A DNA stretch of 64,000 nt from Monodelphis domestica (lineage: Eukaryota; Chordata; Mammalia; Didelphimorphia; Didelphidae): NCBI RefSeq assembly GCF_027887165.1, contig NC_077227.1:350159207-350223206 (forward strand). Reading direction: 5' to 3'. Both the position numbers and the translations under genes were made by a program. Within the stretch, counting starts at the first letter, position 1; every line of letters begins with the position of its first letter. Under the pieces are notes generated by a model. The model worked only from the letters and a program-made list of their open reading frames with translations. It was not told where the DNA came from and did no database searches. Below are positions 48,770 to 62,100 of the stretch, one piece after another.

Positions 48770-49078
48770 GAGAGTTCTTATGTAGGAGATGGCACCTGTA
48801 CCATCCCTAGATTTACAAGGTAGAAATGATGAAGTTCATTCTTCCAGACATAAGGGACCATGTGAACAAAGCTTGGAATTGGAGAGATGGCCTATGTTGG
48901 GGAGACAACAGCTAGCATGCCAGGTTGAGCTCAAGAAGAGAAGTAAAATGAAATAATACCAGGTGTGGGAATCAGATTGTGGAGGTCTTTAAATGCAGGC
49001 TAAGAATTTTATTCTTGCAGAAATAAGGAGCCATTGAAAATTTGTAAGTGGAGGAATGACATGATTAGGTCTGGACTT
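48770..49078 (-). repeat. L2 LINE, reversed, right half of the split copy
   Basis: GTGGAGGTCTTTAAATGCAG, GGAGCCATTGAAAATTTGTA, GGAATGACATGATTAGGTCT continue the L2 order interrupted at 48283. Confidence 0.75.
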
Positions 49079-49084
49079 CCCATA

Positions 49085-50690
49085 ACCTCTCTGTCTACCA
49101 TCATCACTTAAATGGTTGTTCCCCTTAGACCTCAACATTCCCTAAAATTGTACACCCCAAGGGTCTTAAATACTGAAATTCTGTTTCTGCTCATACACAA
49201 TTTCCTATCCTTCTGCCTCTCCATAAATTTTGTGTTTCTCAGTTCCTCCTTCCAATCCATCACCCTTGTTCTGTACTTATTTGACACCTTTCACAGTCTA
49301 AGGTACTAACCTCCCCCTTTGAATCCTTTAGCCATTAGCTTTCATGCCCTCCTAATTGTCAATTCTGGGTCACCACCATATACATATTCCAAAGCTACTG
49401 AAGAAGTCATTAAATTACACAGATGAGTGGATTACAAACTCATGCTATCTAACCTTTCCAGTACATATTGATCTTTTTATTCATCTCTGACTGACTGATA
49501 ACTCTCTATCTTAGTGGCTGTTCCAAATCTCTTCTTCCCTCAGTTCCTCAACCTCACTACAACTCACTTTCCACTCCTCCATATCTCAAAACCTCTCTTT
49601 GTCTTTACCTACACCTTCCTACTTTTCTCCCATCTCAGAATAAAGTGACCCTTCTTGCTAAGACTAACCCCAAGTACACATATTTATGCCCTTGATCCCA
49701 TCCTCTTCAGGAGTGTGCTGAGAGCTCCCTCTTCTCCTCTTTTATCTCATATTACTTGTATACCATTCCCCAGTATCTTCTTCACCCTCACCTCACATGA
49801 AGAGGTGGCCCTTTTTTTCAAGGCAAACCTCTAGATATGCACAAGTGATTCCATTCCATCCCATGTCTCCCCCAGTCTCAAAACCCTCACTTGATCTGTC
49901 CATCTCTGCTAGCTATATCTCTATCTCTATATATCTCTACTCGATTTCATGGCTAAACTTGAAAGGGCTGCCTCCAAAAAATAACTCCATTTCCTTTCTT
50001 CCTACTCTCTTAATTCTGCAGTCTGACTTTTGGCCTTATTCAACTGAAGCTGCTCTCTAAAGTTGCCAATGATCTAATTGCCAAATCTGATGAACTTTTC
50101 TCAGTCCTCATCCTTGATCTGTCAGAAGCTTTGATGCTGTCAATCACCCTCTTCTTGATACTCTGCTCTCCAGGTTTTCATGATACTCACCTCTGCTGGT
50201 TCTCTCCTACTCTTCAGTTTGTTTCTCTTGCTGCATCTTCAACAAGTTCCACACAATAACCAGGGGTGTTCTCCAAGGCATGGCCCTGGGACCTCCTGTC
50301 TTTTGCCCCTATACTATTTCATTTGGTGAGCTGATCAGCTCCCATAGATTCAGTTCTCCCTTGGCAGATGATTCTCAGGTCTGATTATCCAGCTCTAATC
50401 TCTCTCCTGATCTCTAACTTTGAATCTCCAACTTCCTATTGGACATCTCCAACCAAAAGTCTCACAGATATCTCAAACTCCATATGTCCAAACCTTCTTT
50501 CTCCCCACCCCATCCCCCAATGGTTCCTCTCTTCCTAACTTGCCTATTACTGTCAAGCTCACCATCATCTTCTGTTACCCAGACTCACAACATATCCTGT
50601 CCTCCTTACTCTCTCATTCCCCCTTATCCAATCTGTTGCTAAGTCCTGTCATTCTACCTTTAAACTTTTATAATACTTGAAGTTAGATAT
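49085..50690 (+). repeat. L2 LINE including part of the reverse transcriptase
   Basis: AAGTTGCCAATGATCTAATT, CCTCATCCTTGATCTGTCAG, ATTGGACATCTCCAACCAAA, ...CCAATCTGTTGCTAAGTCCT follow the CR1/L2 polymerase and downstream coding region. Ends near 50690 without the usual 3' tail; heavily mutated. Confidence 0.8.
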
Positions 50691-50859
50691 CATGTTCTGT
50701 CTAAGTCTTCTGGAGGTTAAATGTCACCATTTTCATTTTTAATTAATTTGCCATAAGTTTAATATTGAACATAATACAACTAGTCTTAATAAAAAATATA
50801 ACTTCTCAGACATTTTAAATATCCATCTTTTCTCCTGACTGTTTTTGGTGTGTACTGTT

Positions 50860-51800
50860 TTTCAGGTCCTTTTTTCAATTTTCATCATTTCATAAAAATA
50901 TTTTCTTTTTTTATATTCCTCATATTATATTATAGGATTCCATTGCACAAATGTATCACCATTTATTTAGCCGTGTTCCCATTATAGATTTTTTCATTGC
51001 TTCCATTTTTAATAACATAATGCTATTATGAAAATAATTTAATAGAAAGCTTTTGTCATTGTTATTGATAACACTTACAAAAAGAAGGTATGATTATTTT
51101 TTAACTTTTATAGTATACTGCCAGATTGCCTTCCAAAAACATCCTACAATTTTGCAATTCTACCAGCAATGAATGAGTGTACTGTTTCTCCACTACCCTG
51201 CTTCATTTTATTATTTTTGCCAATTTGATGTTTGTGAAATGGTACTTCAAATGGTACTTTAATTGGCAATTTTACTACTAGTGTGAATGAGCATTACATG
51301 GCTATTTACTGTTGTCTTCCTCTTTTGAAAAGTGTTATTATACAAAATTTTTATTTAAGGTCATCAAATACATCTAGTTTGCAATAGTCCTTCCATTTGA
51401 TAAATAGAAAAAAAAGTCTTCTAATCATCACATTTAAGGTAAATACATTCTGTTTTCTCCCTTCTTAAAATTTTTTTAATGTGTAAATCTGTTATCCAGC
51501 CAGAATTTACTAAAATATATATGTTTATAAGATGTGAGATTAAGTACATTTCCATCCAAATTTCCACCAGTTTTCCCAATTAGATTTGTTAAATAATGAA
51601 TCTTTTATCTGTTTTTTGTTTTCAATAGTTTCTCAAACAATATCCTTCTGTATGCATTTGGTTGGATGTCTGATGTATCTCTTCTATTTCTCTGATCTTT
51701 TTTTCTTATTTTTCCTCATACCAGATAGCCTTAATAATAACTACTTTGTAATGTGTCACCTTTTATTAGAGATTATTTTTATGACCTTTTACTACTTTCT
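50860..51800 (-). repeat. Ancient L1-related fragment
   Basis: GGATTCCATTGCACAAATGT, ...CAGATTGCCTTCCAAAAACA, TTCTACCAGCAATGAATGAG line up with the younger reversed L1 at 25700-26100 block by block, but are much more diverged. Confidence 0.6.
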
Positions 51801-52082
51801 AAACCTTCCCCAATAACTGAATTCCTAAGTCAAATCACCAAGCCTGTTAACCTTCCTGGTTCCTGAATTTAGTTGGTTTCCTGGGTTCAGAAATTTGCCA
51901 CACTTTGTTCTTAACTACCTTGCCCATTCCGTGGTCACAATTAGGAATGCTGCCCTCTTGCATAAGCTTCTTCTTTCTCCTCTGACTTTTCCCTCCATCT
52001 CTACATACTTGAAGATCATAAGAGTGGATTTTCCAGTGTTTATTTACAAGGGGAAAGAATATACACACTTAAAAATAGCATG

Positions 52083-53380
52083 AAAATAAGAGACATATGA
52101 AAGAAAACTACCTAGTCCTAGACTAGGTTGCCCTTAAACTTATTAAGCTATTCTATATAGCTCTAGTTCCAGAGTCCCATTTTGGCTATTGCCCCACTTC
52201 AGCTCAAGAGCCCTCCAGATTGGTTCTCCTGTGGTCCCAAAAGAACTGACCTCTTTAAGCCTTAGAAAACCTTCACACTGAAGCTAAGACAGAGGCCATC
52301 CTGGTTGACATCCCATCTCCTATGAATCTGGACCAGGGAAGGGGATGCATGAAACCAAGGCCAGGAAGTTACAAAAGCTTCTGTCAGCTTTCCTTCCTCC
52401 TTGTCAGATTGGTAAAAGGCAAGATAACCCTTGATAGGAGAATCTTGTGGGGCCTTGATGTGAGATAGCATGCCGGTATCTCAGGGAAACCTAAATTCCC
52501 ATAATCTAGCATTCCCTAAATTCCTAGAATCTAGCAGGCCCCAGATCCCAGCATTCCAACCATTCCTAGAGTCTGCATGATGTCCAGTGATACCTAGCAA
52601 GTCATCCTACTTCTGAGCCTGGATTTGCCAATAAATAGCTGGTCCTAGGATTTTAGTCTCAGGGAAGTGACTCCAACTCCTCCCTAGGAGTTAAAGTCCT
52701 CACTCTCTAGATCTTTTGCTAGAGAGCCTGGAACCATAATAGATTTACATGACTGGTTTGGGGTGCACCATTGATGCTCAAATCCTCCACCCAGGCCCAA
52801 TCTCCCCCTTTTTTATTGACATTAAATGCAAGCCAAAATAAAAACCTCTAGTGGCAATTCCTTGCCTTCAGAACTCCATACACATAGCATTTTAAGCAAG
52901 GAGAAATTGAAATGTCTTTTTTTTGAAAAGGGCTTTTTTGAAAGCCCTTATTTTACAGATGAGGAAACAGACCTAGAGAAGTCATAGGGTTTACCCCTGG
53001 GTTCCATGGTTAATGGCAGAACTGAGACCAAAACCCATAGCTCTTCATTCTGCATAGAGGGCTTTTTTATAATTCACCAAAATGAAATGTTAGGGTCAGG
53101 TTAGGGGCACCCTTGATTCTACTTCTGGTGCTAATGGGTTTGTGCTCTCCCAGTAAGGACAGGGCCCATCTTTTTCCATACCTTCGGTCACATTAGAGAT
53201 GGTCAAAAAGACAACCTAATACAATACCTCCTTCAGATCCCACAGGACAGGCCTATCTGACCTGGAACTAAGCCTAATGGAATTTTAGTTCTTCCACTAG
53301 CCCTCCTGGACCCTGGGAAGCTAGAAAAAGCATAGATGGAAAGATGAGTTTTCCAAATGTAGTTCATTACACAGGAAATT
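52083..53380. other. Intergenic sequence 3' of SYNPO
   Basis: Reversed MIR at about 52940-53060 (TTTTACAGATGAGGAAACAG). Otherwise unassigned. Confidence 0.55.
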
Positions 53381-53384
53381 TCTG

Positions 53385-55346
53385 ACATGATGTGGGTATT
53401 TATTTATCGAGGGGATGAGGATAAGATGTGACAAACCCAAGAGATGGGCAGCCTCACAATGAGAAAGGGGTCAGAGGCCTGAGGTGGATGAGGAGAATCA
53501 CTGTTGGGAAAGTAGATTGAAGAGAACCAGAGAAAAGAGTCTTATTTTCATTGTCTTTCACCTCTTTGGAGGAACTTGATCTCAGCCTAGAATCAAAGAT
53601 GCAGCCAGCCCATCTTCCTTCAGAGTCTTAGTGGAGGAGGTCTCTCAATTATCCCATCCCAAGAGATAAGCCCAAGGAGTCTATGCACTGGGTAAGAATG
53701 TGACTCTCCAGCCTAAAGACTAGAAAAGCCTAGTATATCAACTATGCCCCTTCATGCCTCCTGTTACCTATCCCTTCTGAGGTGTCCTGGCTTCAGGGAC
53801 CTAATATGCCTAGGGATTTCCAAAGCCTCCCCATTCCTGTTTCTTCTGGAGGCTTTTGGAGACTAGTTTCCCCACATGCTGGGTAGCCTCTAGGCAAGAT
53901 GTTCCTGGTGCACCCACACACATCTTCATCAGTCCTGGCCTTCAGCCACATCCCTGACCTTCCTGAATGAGCCCTGTGTTCCCAGCCTCCATCAAAGACC
54001 AAGAGAACCCTGCAGTAGCCAGACTATACCCCCAGGAGGGGCCATGGGCCTGGGTTTTCAAACCAACTGCTTCCTACTCTTCTAGTAGGGCTCAGGGCCA
54101 TAACTCTGGCACAGGGCTCTGGATTTGAGGGGCATTTGGCCCAGTGGGGATGAGAGAAACACAGCTGAAGTTCCTGGGGCCAGATCTCCAGACAGGCAAT
54201 CCCCAGGTGAATGCAGCTCCCCAAAGAGCAGGAAGAGGCAGATTCCACCTCAGGGGGGCAGAGTTCCCACAAAGGGCAGGAGACAGGAGTTTAAAGAAGG
54301 TAGAATGACACCTAGGAGAGAGATGATCCAAAGTAGAAGGGAAGAGCACTTCTACTTATCCCTAGTCCCTCCCCACAGGACTGCCAATACATCCTGATCT
54401 AATGTGAAACCCTAGTCTGTCCCTTTTACCTCCTCTTTGCCCAAGGAGATCTGCATCCTGGCAAAACACTGGGGAGACCCTTTGCCCAGTTAAGACCTTC
54501 CTCTTTCTCCCAGGGTGGGATAGTAGGATGAGGTATTCAAGGGAAGGGAAAGAAACATCAGGGGGGAATGCCCTAGGGACATTCCCTGGTTTTTTCCAAT
54601 GATCTTCTACTGTCCTACTTTTGTTATAAATCGCAATGCTGGAAGGGGAATGATTTTCTTATGCTGAACCTCTCATTCTGGAGGCCCCACAGCATCTGGA
54701 ATAGACACACGGGTCTCCTGAACCCACCAATCAGTGCACAGCGCAGGACCACCACTCCTCTCCGTCTGAGTTTTCTTCTTCCCAATTCTCCCTCGCTCGT
54801 CTGCCCTAACTCCAGGGCTGGTGGGGCAGTTTGGCACCTAAAGGACTAGCAGAGACTAAGCTGCCTTTAAAGGTCACTGTGGTAAAAATAGAGGATGGGG
54901 TCATGGAGGGGATGGAAAACGCTTGACACCAGCCAAGCTGCCTGGAATCAGTGTCAGAAGCAGAGCCTGGCAGGGAGGGGCAGGCCCCATTCAGAGGCGG
55001 CTCGGCTCTCTGCTCCTGAGCTGTCTCCTGCTCTTCACACCTGTCTGGTCCCGGAGCGAGCAGGATGCTGGGGCGTGGAATTGGTTTGGGGGGACTGGCC
55101 AGGGCCTAACCGCTCCACTAGGTGGCAGGAGTGGTGGGAAAGAAACGGGAAAGTTTGGTTCACCATGGGTGCTCAGTATTCCCCTCTCCAAAGGGGAGAT
55201 TGGAAAAGTAGAGAATGCTCGCACGTCAGCTGGCCAGAGCCGTCTTCAGCCCCCCCCCCCCGGCCCCCGCCTAGGTATCCCTGTGCCCCAAAACCTCGCC
55301 CCCACCACCAGGCAGTGCCTCTCCCCACCCCCAACCCCACTGCATC
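53385..55346 (-). other. SYNPO: SYNPO 3' UTR (estimated)
   Basis: AATAAA on the minus strand at 53404-53399, within TAAATAAATA, would end a UTR of nearly 2 kb. Several long open frames in its GC-rich part are incidental. Extent inferred from the hexamer. Confidence 0.6.
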
Positions 55347-56120
55347 TTAGGATGTACAGGAGGTCTCCGAGGGGAGGCTGCCTCTCTTGAGCCGCAGGCT
55401 GCCCCCATTCCAGCCTCGGGGGCAGATGTTGTAGCCGCGGATACCAGGGGACTTGACTCCTGAGTCCTCCGAGTCGACGGACACATCAGAGTCTGTGGGT
55501 GAGCGACTGGTGTAGGGCTTGGCCGGTGAGCGAGCGGGCAGGCTAGGTGAAGGCAGGGGGCTCCTGAAGCCTAAGGGTCTGCTGCTGCCTGGGTTCCTGG
55601 GGCTGGAGCAAGAGCTGATGGCTGCCAGGAAGGGCCGGGGGCTGTCCCCAAAGGGCGCCTGGGCCACAGTCAGGGGGCTCTTTAAGATGGGGGAGAAGGT
55701 GCCACCCGGCTGGGAGGAAAGGCGGTGGCCATCTCCCAGGGGGCTTTTTAGGGGAGGGCATGGGCTGCCCAGCCCTCTGGGGCTGGCAGGAGGTAGGGCC
55801 TGGGTGGCTGAGAAGGGCCTCAGCCATTCTGCCCCTGGAGACTTGGGGGAAGAAGAGCTCTTGCGGCGGGCAGCATTGATGATGTTCCTGGCAACCAGGG
55901 CCTGAAGCTGGCGGCTGTTGCCCTTGGGTTCGGCCTGCATTGGGGACAAGGAGCGCTCACTCCAGGAGGGGGACATGGGTGGGGGGGGTGGGGGACTGCT
56001 CGCAGTGACCATCTGGCAGGACTCGGAAGGGCCACGGCCCACCCAGCCATCCAGGCTGCTGGCAGGCCTCGGTGAACTGGGGGCCTCAGAAGGGGAGGTG
56101 GGGCGACATTCCCGTCTTTC
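55347..56120 (-). CDS. SYNPO: SYNPO last coding exon (long C-terminal tail)
   Basis: 774 nt after acceptor [26 protein letters not shown] to [11 protein letters not shown] at 55349-55347. Contains [45 protein letters not shown] and the conserved end. Very Pro/Ser-rich. Confidence 0.95.
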   Translation of the reverse strand, partial: ERRECRPTSPSEAPSSPRPASSLDGWVGRGPSESCQMVTASSPPPPPPMSPSWSERSLSPMQAEPKGNSRQLQALVARNIINAARRKSSSSPKSPGAEWLRPFSATQALPPASPRGLGSPCPPLKSPLGDGHRLSSQPGGTFSPILKSPLTVAQAPFGDSPRPFLAAISSCSSPRNPGSSRPLGFRSPLPSPSLPARSPAKPYTSRSPTDSDVSVDSEDSGVKSPGIRGYNICPRGWNGGSLRLKRGSLPSETSCTS

Positions 56121-59100
56121 CTGGGGAGAAAGCAAAGGGAGCAGAGGCCGGTGTTAGTGTTGTTCCTCTCCAGGCCCTGGGCCAGGGTTCTACTTTTCTA
56201 AGTTCCTCTCCGGGCACTGGGCAGTGGAATAAATTGATGCCTATTAAGTTTGCCATTCTTGTCTCTGGAGGTCTTCTCCCACCCCACCCCAACCAGGGGG
56301 TTTATCCTGCAGCCCAACTGCAGAACCGTACAATGGTCAAGTTGGAAGGAACCTTATCACCTAATTCAACCCCTTCATTTCACAGATGGGTAAACTGAGG
56401 CCTAAAGAAGGAAAGATGACTTGCCCAAGGTCACCAAACAAATCTGTGATAGACCTAGGTCTGTGATTTCCAACCTGACGGACTCCACAAACGTATTCAT
56501 CCCCAACACCCCATCTCTCTACCATCATAATCCCTCGTCTGTCCCAGTAGTGAAGGTGCTAGCAGAAGGAACACTGAATCTGGAGATTCTGACTATTTAC
56601 TACCCTGTGTGACCCGGGCAAGTTGCTACAACACTGTGAACCTCAGGGTCCTCTTCTTTCTCAGATGACCACTAAGGTACTTCCAGCTCTAAACTCTATA
56701 GCCCTAGGCTCCTTTCTTTCAGGGTATCTGCACTGAGATCACTACAACTCTTCTGAGCAAAATATCAGGCTCCATAATGGGCCTGGCTCATTATCCCTCC
56801 TATCACAGCCCATGCAGCCTCTCTGGGCATAGGTCAAGCCCTGCCTCCTTTTTTTAAGGTGTTTTAAGGAGGAGAAGGGTGGTATGGGCATAGCTGCCGT
56901 CCCTGGGGGGGACATAGCTAAGATTATGCCTTCCAGATTCCTCTAGGCTTCAGCAAACCGTGAGGAGGACTAGATATCCAGGGATGACATTGTTTTCTGA
57001 GGTTAAGGGAGGGCGCAGTAGTGACCTAAGGCCTTGGATACTGCCCGGTGATTCCAGCTTCTTACCTAGCAAAGAAGTCAGCCACTCTCCCTCCCTGGCC
57101 CCCCACAGCCTCTTCCCTACACACACACACTGACATCATTTAGAGAGGAGGAAGGAGAGAGAACATTTTCCATTTGCTCCAGAGCAGTTCTATCCTTTCC
57201 TGCAGAATTGCTGCCTGGCCTTCCCCTGGTGACCCAGTCACCTTGAGCCCCAGGGAAGGATAGGAACAGAGGGGGCAGACCCTAGGCTCACCTGTTCTTT
57301 TGGAAGCAAGTGAGACTTGGAGTAGGATCATCATAGAGCCATAAGGGACCTTGGAGATCCTTTAGTTCAACCGAATTTTACAGATGTGGAAACTGAGGAA
57401 CTGAGAGGCAAGTCATTTGAGGTCACCAAGGTAGTAAGCAGCAAAGCCATAACTCGGATATTCTCACTTTCAATATGGTGCCTGTACAATGACATCGTAA
57501 CTGTGAGGGGAAAGGTGTATGTTTGTGAATTCGGGACACTGAACTAGGTTGAATTATTTTTGCTGGTTTGAATGGGCACAGCTCTTCTTTTTCTTTGTAT
57601 TTCTAGTGCCCTGCACACAGTAGGAGCTTAATAAATAATTGTTGATAGTTTGACTTCTTCCTTTCAATGGAGAAATTTTTGGTGATTAAACAGAAATGTG
57701 AATGGTGCCCAAAACTGCACCAGCAACTGAGAGGCTTCTTGATTGGCCAAGACTGAATTTGGGATTTGTACCTATATTTAGTTCTGTGCAGAAAAATATA
57801 ACAAAACAGCCTCCCTTTGAACAAACAAGGTCCCTAAGGCCAGAAACAAAAATCTGTAGGGTGCTTAGAAATCTCCATTGAGTGGGACCAGGGCTACTCC
57901 CTTACTCACATGCCTTTCCCAGCTATAGAAAGGTCCTGAGCAAGATTCATTTACATCCCCTTAGAGAGGGTAGCTGGAAGCTCCTTGTCTCTGGGTGGGA
58001 GCAGAGAAACAGGCAGCTCACACTTCCCTGGCCCTGGGCAGTGGCAGCCATACAGATATTGGGATTGATGAGGGAATGGTAACATAGATAATGCAGGGTA
58101 TGGGGGCCAAGGCAGGACTTTTTTAGGTTCTCACAGCCAGGGATCAGACTAGAGTTGAAGAATGCCTCCATCTTAAGGAACTCAGGGCTGTAAACTCCTC
58201 CTGAGCCAGTTCCACAGATCACTCTCCCACTGGGTAGCTGGGGTGGTGAGGACTGAATGCCAGACAGAGAGTGGGAGCACATAGGTCTGACTTGGCTCAT
58301 TTCCCAGAACAGCCAACAACAGCACCGCCAGGAGCTGAAAGGTGGGTGCAGGAGGCCACCTACAGTATCTGAGTAGGCTCTGCCCAGTGGGCAAGAACAG
58401 GCTGCCTGTGGGCTGGATGTATTTCTAGAAGTCCACAGATGTCCATAAAGTTATAGCCTGAAGCCCCACTGGGACCCAAGCTCAAAGGCCTGCCCAGGCT
58501 TGAATCGAGGCCTAGGAGGGGATAAGGGAAGGCATGGATAGAACCAGGTTTCTCTTTTGTGAAGCCTCTTGGATATTTCCCCTACCCCCAATTCAAAGTG
58601 CCACCCCACTCTAGTATATTTAGAGGGTCCAGCAATGCTATAGGGAGAGGGAATGAATCAAGTTCATCAACTTGAAAGAAGAGAAAGTTAATTTCAAAGG
58701 CCGAGCCTACCACAATAACCACTGGAATTTGGCCAACTAAGTGCTTTGAGATCTTCAATTCCTAGAACCCAGGGATGAGAAAATAATCCTTCTGTAGAAG
58801 CCTGTACCCCAACACACACATGAACACACACTCGTACACCTAACACCCAATAGTTCTTGGGACTTGATCCAAGTGACTAAACTGGTGACTGGTTTTTTTT
58901 CTCCCATCCTGAGCCCAATAAAGTAGAAAGTCAGCAGAAAATGGATGTAGAGTCCACGGGAAACAAAGCAGAGACGAGACATGAACCAGGTGTGAGATGT
59001 ATTAAGAGCCAGAAGAGGAGACCAAAGGGAGAAGCATAGACCACAAAGCAAGTGTGTGGATGCAGAGGGTGAGGAGAGACCTTGTATGACCGGCTCCATC

Positions 59101-62100
59101 CTGGAGGCCCAGGCAGGAAGGCTTCCCGTGACCAAGCGGTTCTATTCTCTGTCCTTGAAGGGTGTGGGGGGGGAGGGGGGTGCGTGCGCGCATGGGGCTA
59201 GTGACAGGCTCTGAACCACATTCCCAACCTCTTTCCATTCCCACAGTGCAATAGGCTCCTAAGGAAAGCTCCCCCTGGTTCCCATGGAGACCAATCAGAA
59301 AGCTCAGCCTAGTGGGAGCTCTCTCCAAGCTTGGGGAGCCCAGACCTGGAGCTAGAGAGGGAGAAAAAAGCTATGCCCCCAAGTGAGAGCCCTCCCCTTG
59401 GAGTATGGCCTTGGGAGAGTCTCCCTGTGGCAAGAACCATGCTTTCTCTTCCATCCAAGGCTCTGTTCTCTAAAGCTTCATAAAATCATAGAATGAATTC
59501 CCATCATCTACTCTATTTCCCTCAGATAGAAAATGTGTAAGTTAGAAAACACGGGCCCTGAGAGGAGGAAGTGCGTTCAGGCTGGGGCAATCCCCGGGTC
59601 TCTCTCAGCTATACCTTCCATCTTGCCTCCCTCACCTCCTGGGTGCCTGTGGTGCTGTTGTTACCCCAGAGAACCAGATAAGGCCACAGATGGTTTGGGG
59701 TAGAATCTGCCGCCCCCAAATTCCCTCGTCTCAGTCACTCAGCCTTCCACCAACAATGGCCCCACCTCACCTCTGGTCCCTAATAACCACCTTCGGTAAA
59801 AGGGTATGTGGCCTTATTTCCCAGAGACCACGTCAAACCTGGACTGCAGAGGCTTCCGGGCACACGATCACGTGACCTTTGGAAGCCAATTCCAGCCTTT
59901 TCTGATATCTGAAAACACCACCTAACTTCCTGCCTCAGTCCCTCTGACAGCGACTTCACAGTTAACTCACTTTCTCCTCCAGGGGCCCATCTTCGACTTA
60001 CAACTTCTTCCCAAGTTCCTGGCCCTACCCGGGCATCCCAGTCCTGGACTGACCCGGTCATCCTGGCCTTCTTGCAGCCTGCTGGCATAAAGCCTGCCAC
60101 AAAGAGGAAGCCGAGGGCCCCCTAGGAGAAGGTGCAGCTGGGCACACAGCTGGAAAAGCAGCTGGCAGAGCCCCACTGGAAAATGCCTGGAGGTCCTTAG
60201 GATCCCTTCTCCCTCCCTCCCCCCCCAACTATTCATTCACATCTGGTCCCTCCTCTGTATCATCATCCCTGAGGCTTCCTTCAAGGGAATCTCCACTAAG
60301 AATGATATGTCCCCCAAAAGCAGAGGAGGGGGACAAAGGCATGAAGAACACAGGGAAGAAGATCCAAAGGGAGGGAGGATTGGAGCATCGCAGATAGAGT
60401 CTTTAACATGCAGCTGGCTGTGCCTCCCTCCCCTTCTGGCATTGTTCAGAGACAGCGACCCGGGGCTCTATTCGAGGAAGGATGGAGGGGAAAAGTCACT
60501 AAGAAGAGAAAAGCCAAAGTTGCTCAGCCTCCCCCTTGCACGGAGATGCCCCGGCGTGGGAGAGGCGGCAGAAAAGAGAAAGGCTGAGAGGATGGCGGGA
60601 GTTGTCCGAAGCAAACATGTAAACGGTTTCACAAAACTAGAAGTGGAGAAGGCAGAAACAGGCCCCAGGAAGGAGGGCCCGAGCAGCAGCAGCAGCAGCA
60701 GCAGACAGGAAAGGCATCTGGAGTTTCTGCTCCTTATCGGAGACTTCTCACAGCCCTGGTGGACAATGCAGGATGACCCCTGCCCCCTCCCCCAGAGCGG
60801 TCTGCCGGCCCTCCCTGTGGCTGAGAGGACCTGCCCAGCAGGCTCTGGCTGCCCCCTAAGCCTGGATGTGCTAGGCTTGGACCAGTACTTTTCTGTGACT
60901 TTGCTGCAGGCTTCCTGCTCCGCTGTGCTGTCCAGCAAGACGCTGGCACGGGGCCCCCTGAGACCCTGCATGCTCACTACAGCTTCTCTTGCACAGGACG
61001 AGGCCTTCCCTGGCTGGCTACTGGGCTTTTGGGCCTCCAAACTGATTCTTCCCCCTCATTCATCCGGCACCCTTGACAGATGGTCTTGGTGGGTGGTGGG
61101 ATCCCTACTAGGGCCCACGGCAAACCCCATTACTTGAAGCAAAAGGAAGGCTTCCACACCTGGGGCTCAATCCCCGCGTTCCGGGTGGAGAACGAAGGTC
61201 GAGGAGCTTGGCCTTTGGCTCTCGGAGACCATGCCCGGGAAGGAGACACCGGGGAGACTTCGCCCCCAAAGGTGGGGCTGCCACCACTCATCTGGGTAAC
61301 GTCTTGCACAAGGCCTCCCGGGCCCACCGGGGAGGGGGTCAGGCCAGGTGAAGAGCGTACTGGCCGAGGCAGGGCAGGAGAAGGGGGAAGAACCGAACTA
61401 GGCGGGCAGGGTGCCAGCCTCCCCATGGGTTCCAGATCTAGCGACACTGGCTTGGCAGGTGAGGCTGCTCTCCCCGGGGCCTTGGCTGGCTCCTTGGAGG
61501 GTGTGAGAACAAAGAGCGAGGACTGGAGCTGGTAAGGCTGCTGTTTGGTGGGCTCCACCTCCCTGCGTGGAGTCCTGTTCTCTGGCAGGTAGCCGTGGTA
61601 CAGAGATGCAGGTGGTGTTCGGGCTGGGCTCCGGCTTGCCACCCGGAAGCCTTGGAACCCTGGAGCATTGGAATATTTCCAGGAAGGAGGCAGAGACATG
61701 GTGGGAGATGGGCAGCGGGCCAGCTCAGCGTGGCCTGGTGACTCTATGACGTATTTCTCCATTCGAGATTGACGTCGGGCGTATAGCTCAGCTCCCTTGC
61801 CAGTGGCCTCCGTGAGGTTTTGGTTTGGTTTGGGCTTAGGCTTAGCCCGGATGCTGGGTGACTTCAGGCATGATGACCATTCTGGGAGGGCATCCTCAGA
61901 GGTAGGGCTGGACCAGTCCCTAGGAGCTGGCTCATTCTGAAAATTGGATGCTTCAGCCCCGAGGGCAAATGGTTCCTCCTCTGGGCCCAGCTCCCCCTGG
62001 TCCCTCTGCTTCCGTTTCTCATCAGCCGTCTGGACCAGGTCCAAGAGATCTGGATTAGGGGTCACCTTGGGCTTTTCCACAAAGGTGAACATGGATTTCC

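Noticed and set aside
54895-55390. Overlapping 151- and 155-codon frames
   Set aside because: In the GC-rich SYNPO 3' UTR, no domain, Pro runs from a C-tract; no splice support.
60307-61137. 276-codon open frame on the + strand opposite SYNPO
   Set aside because: GC-rich, no domain, poly-Ser from the AGC tract, no splice or promoter context; lies in SYNPO intron/UTR and abuts the SYNPO read-through stop on the other strand.
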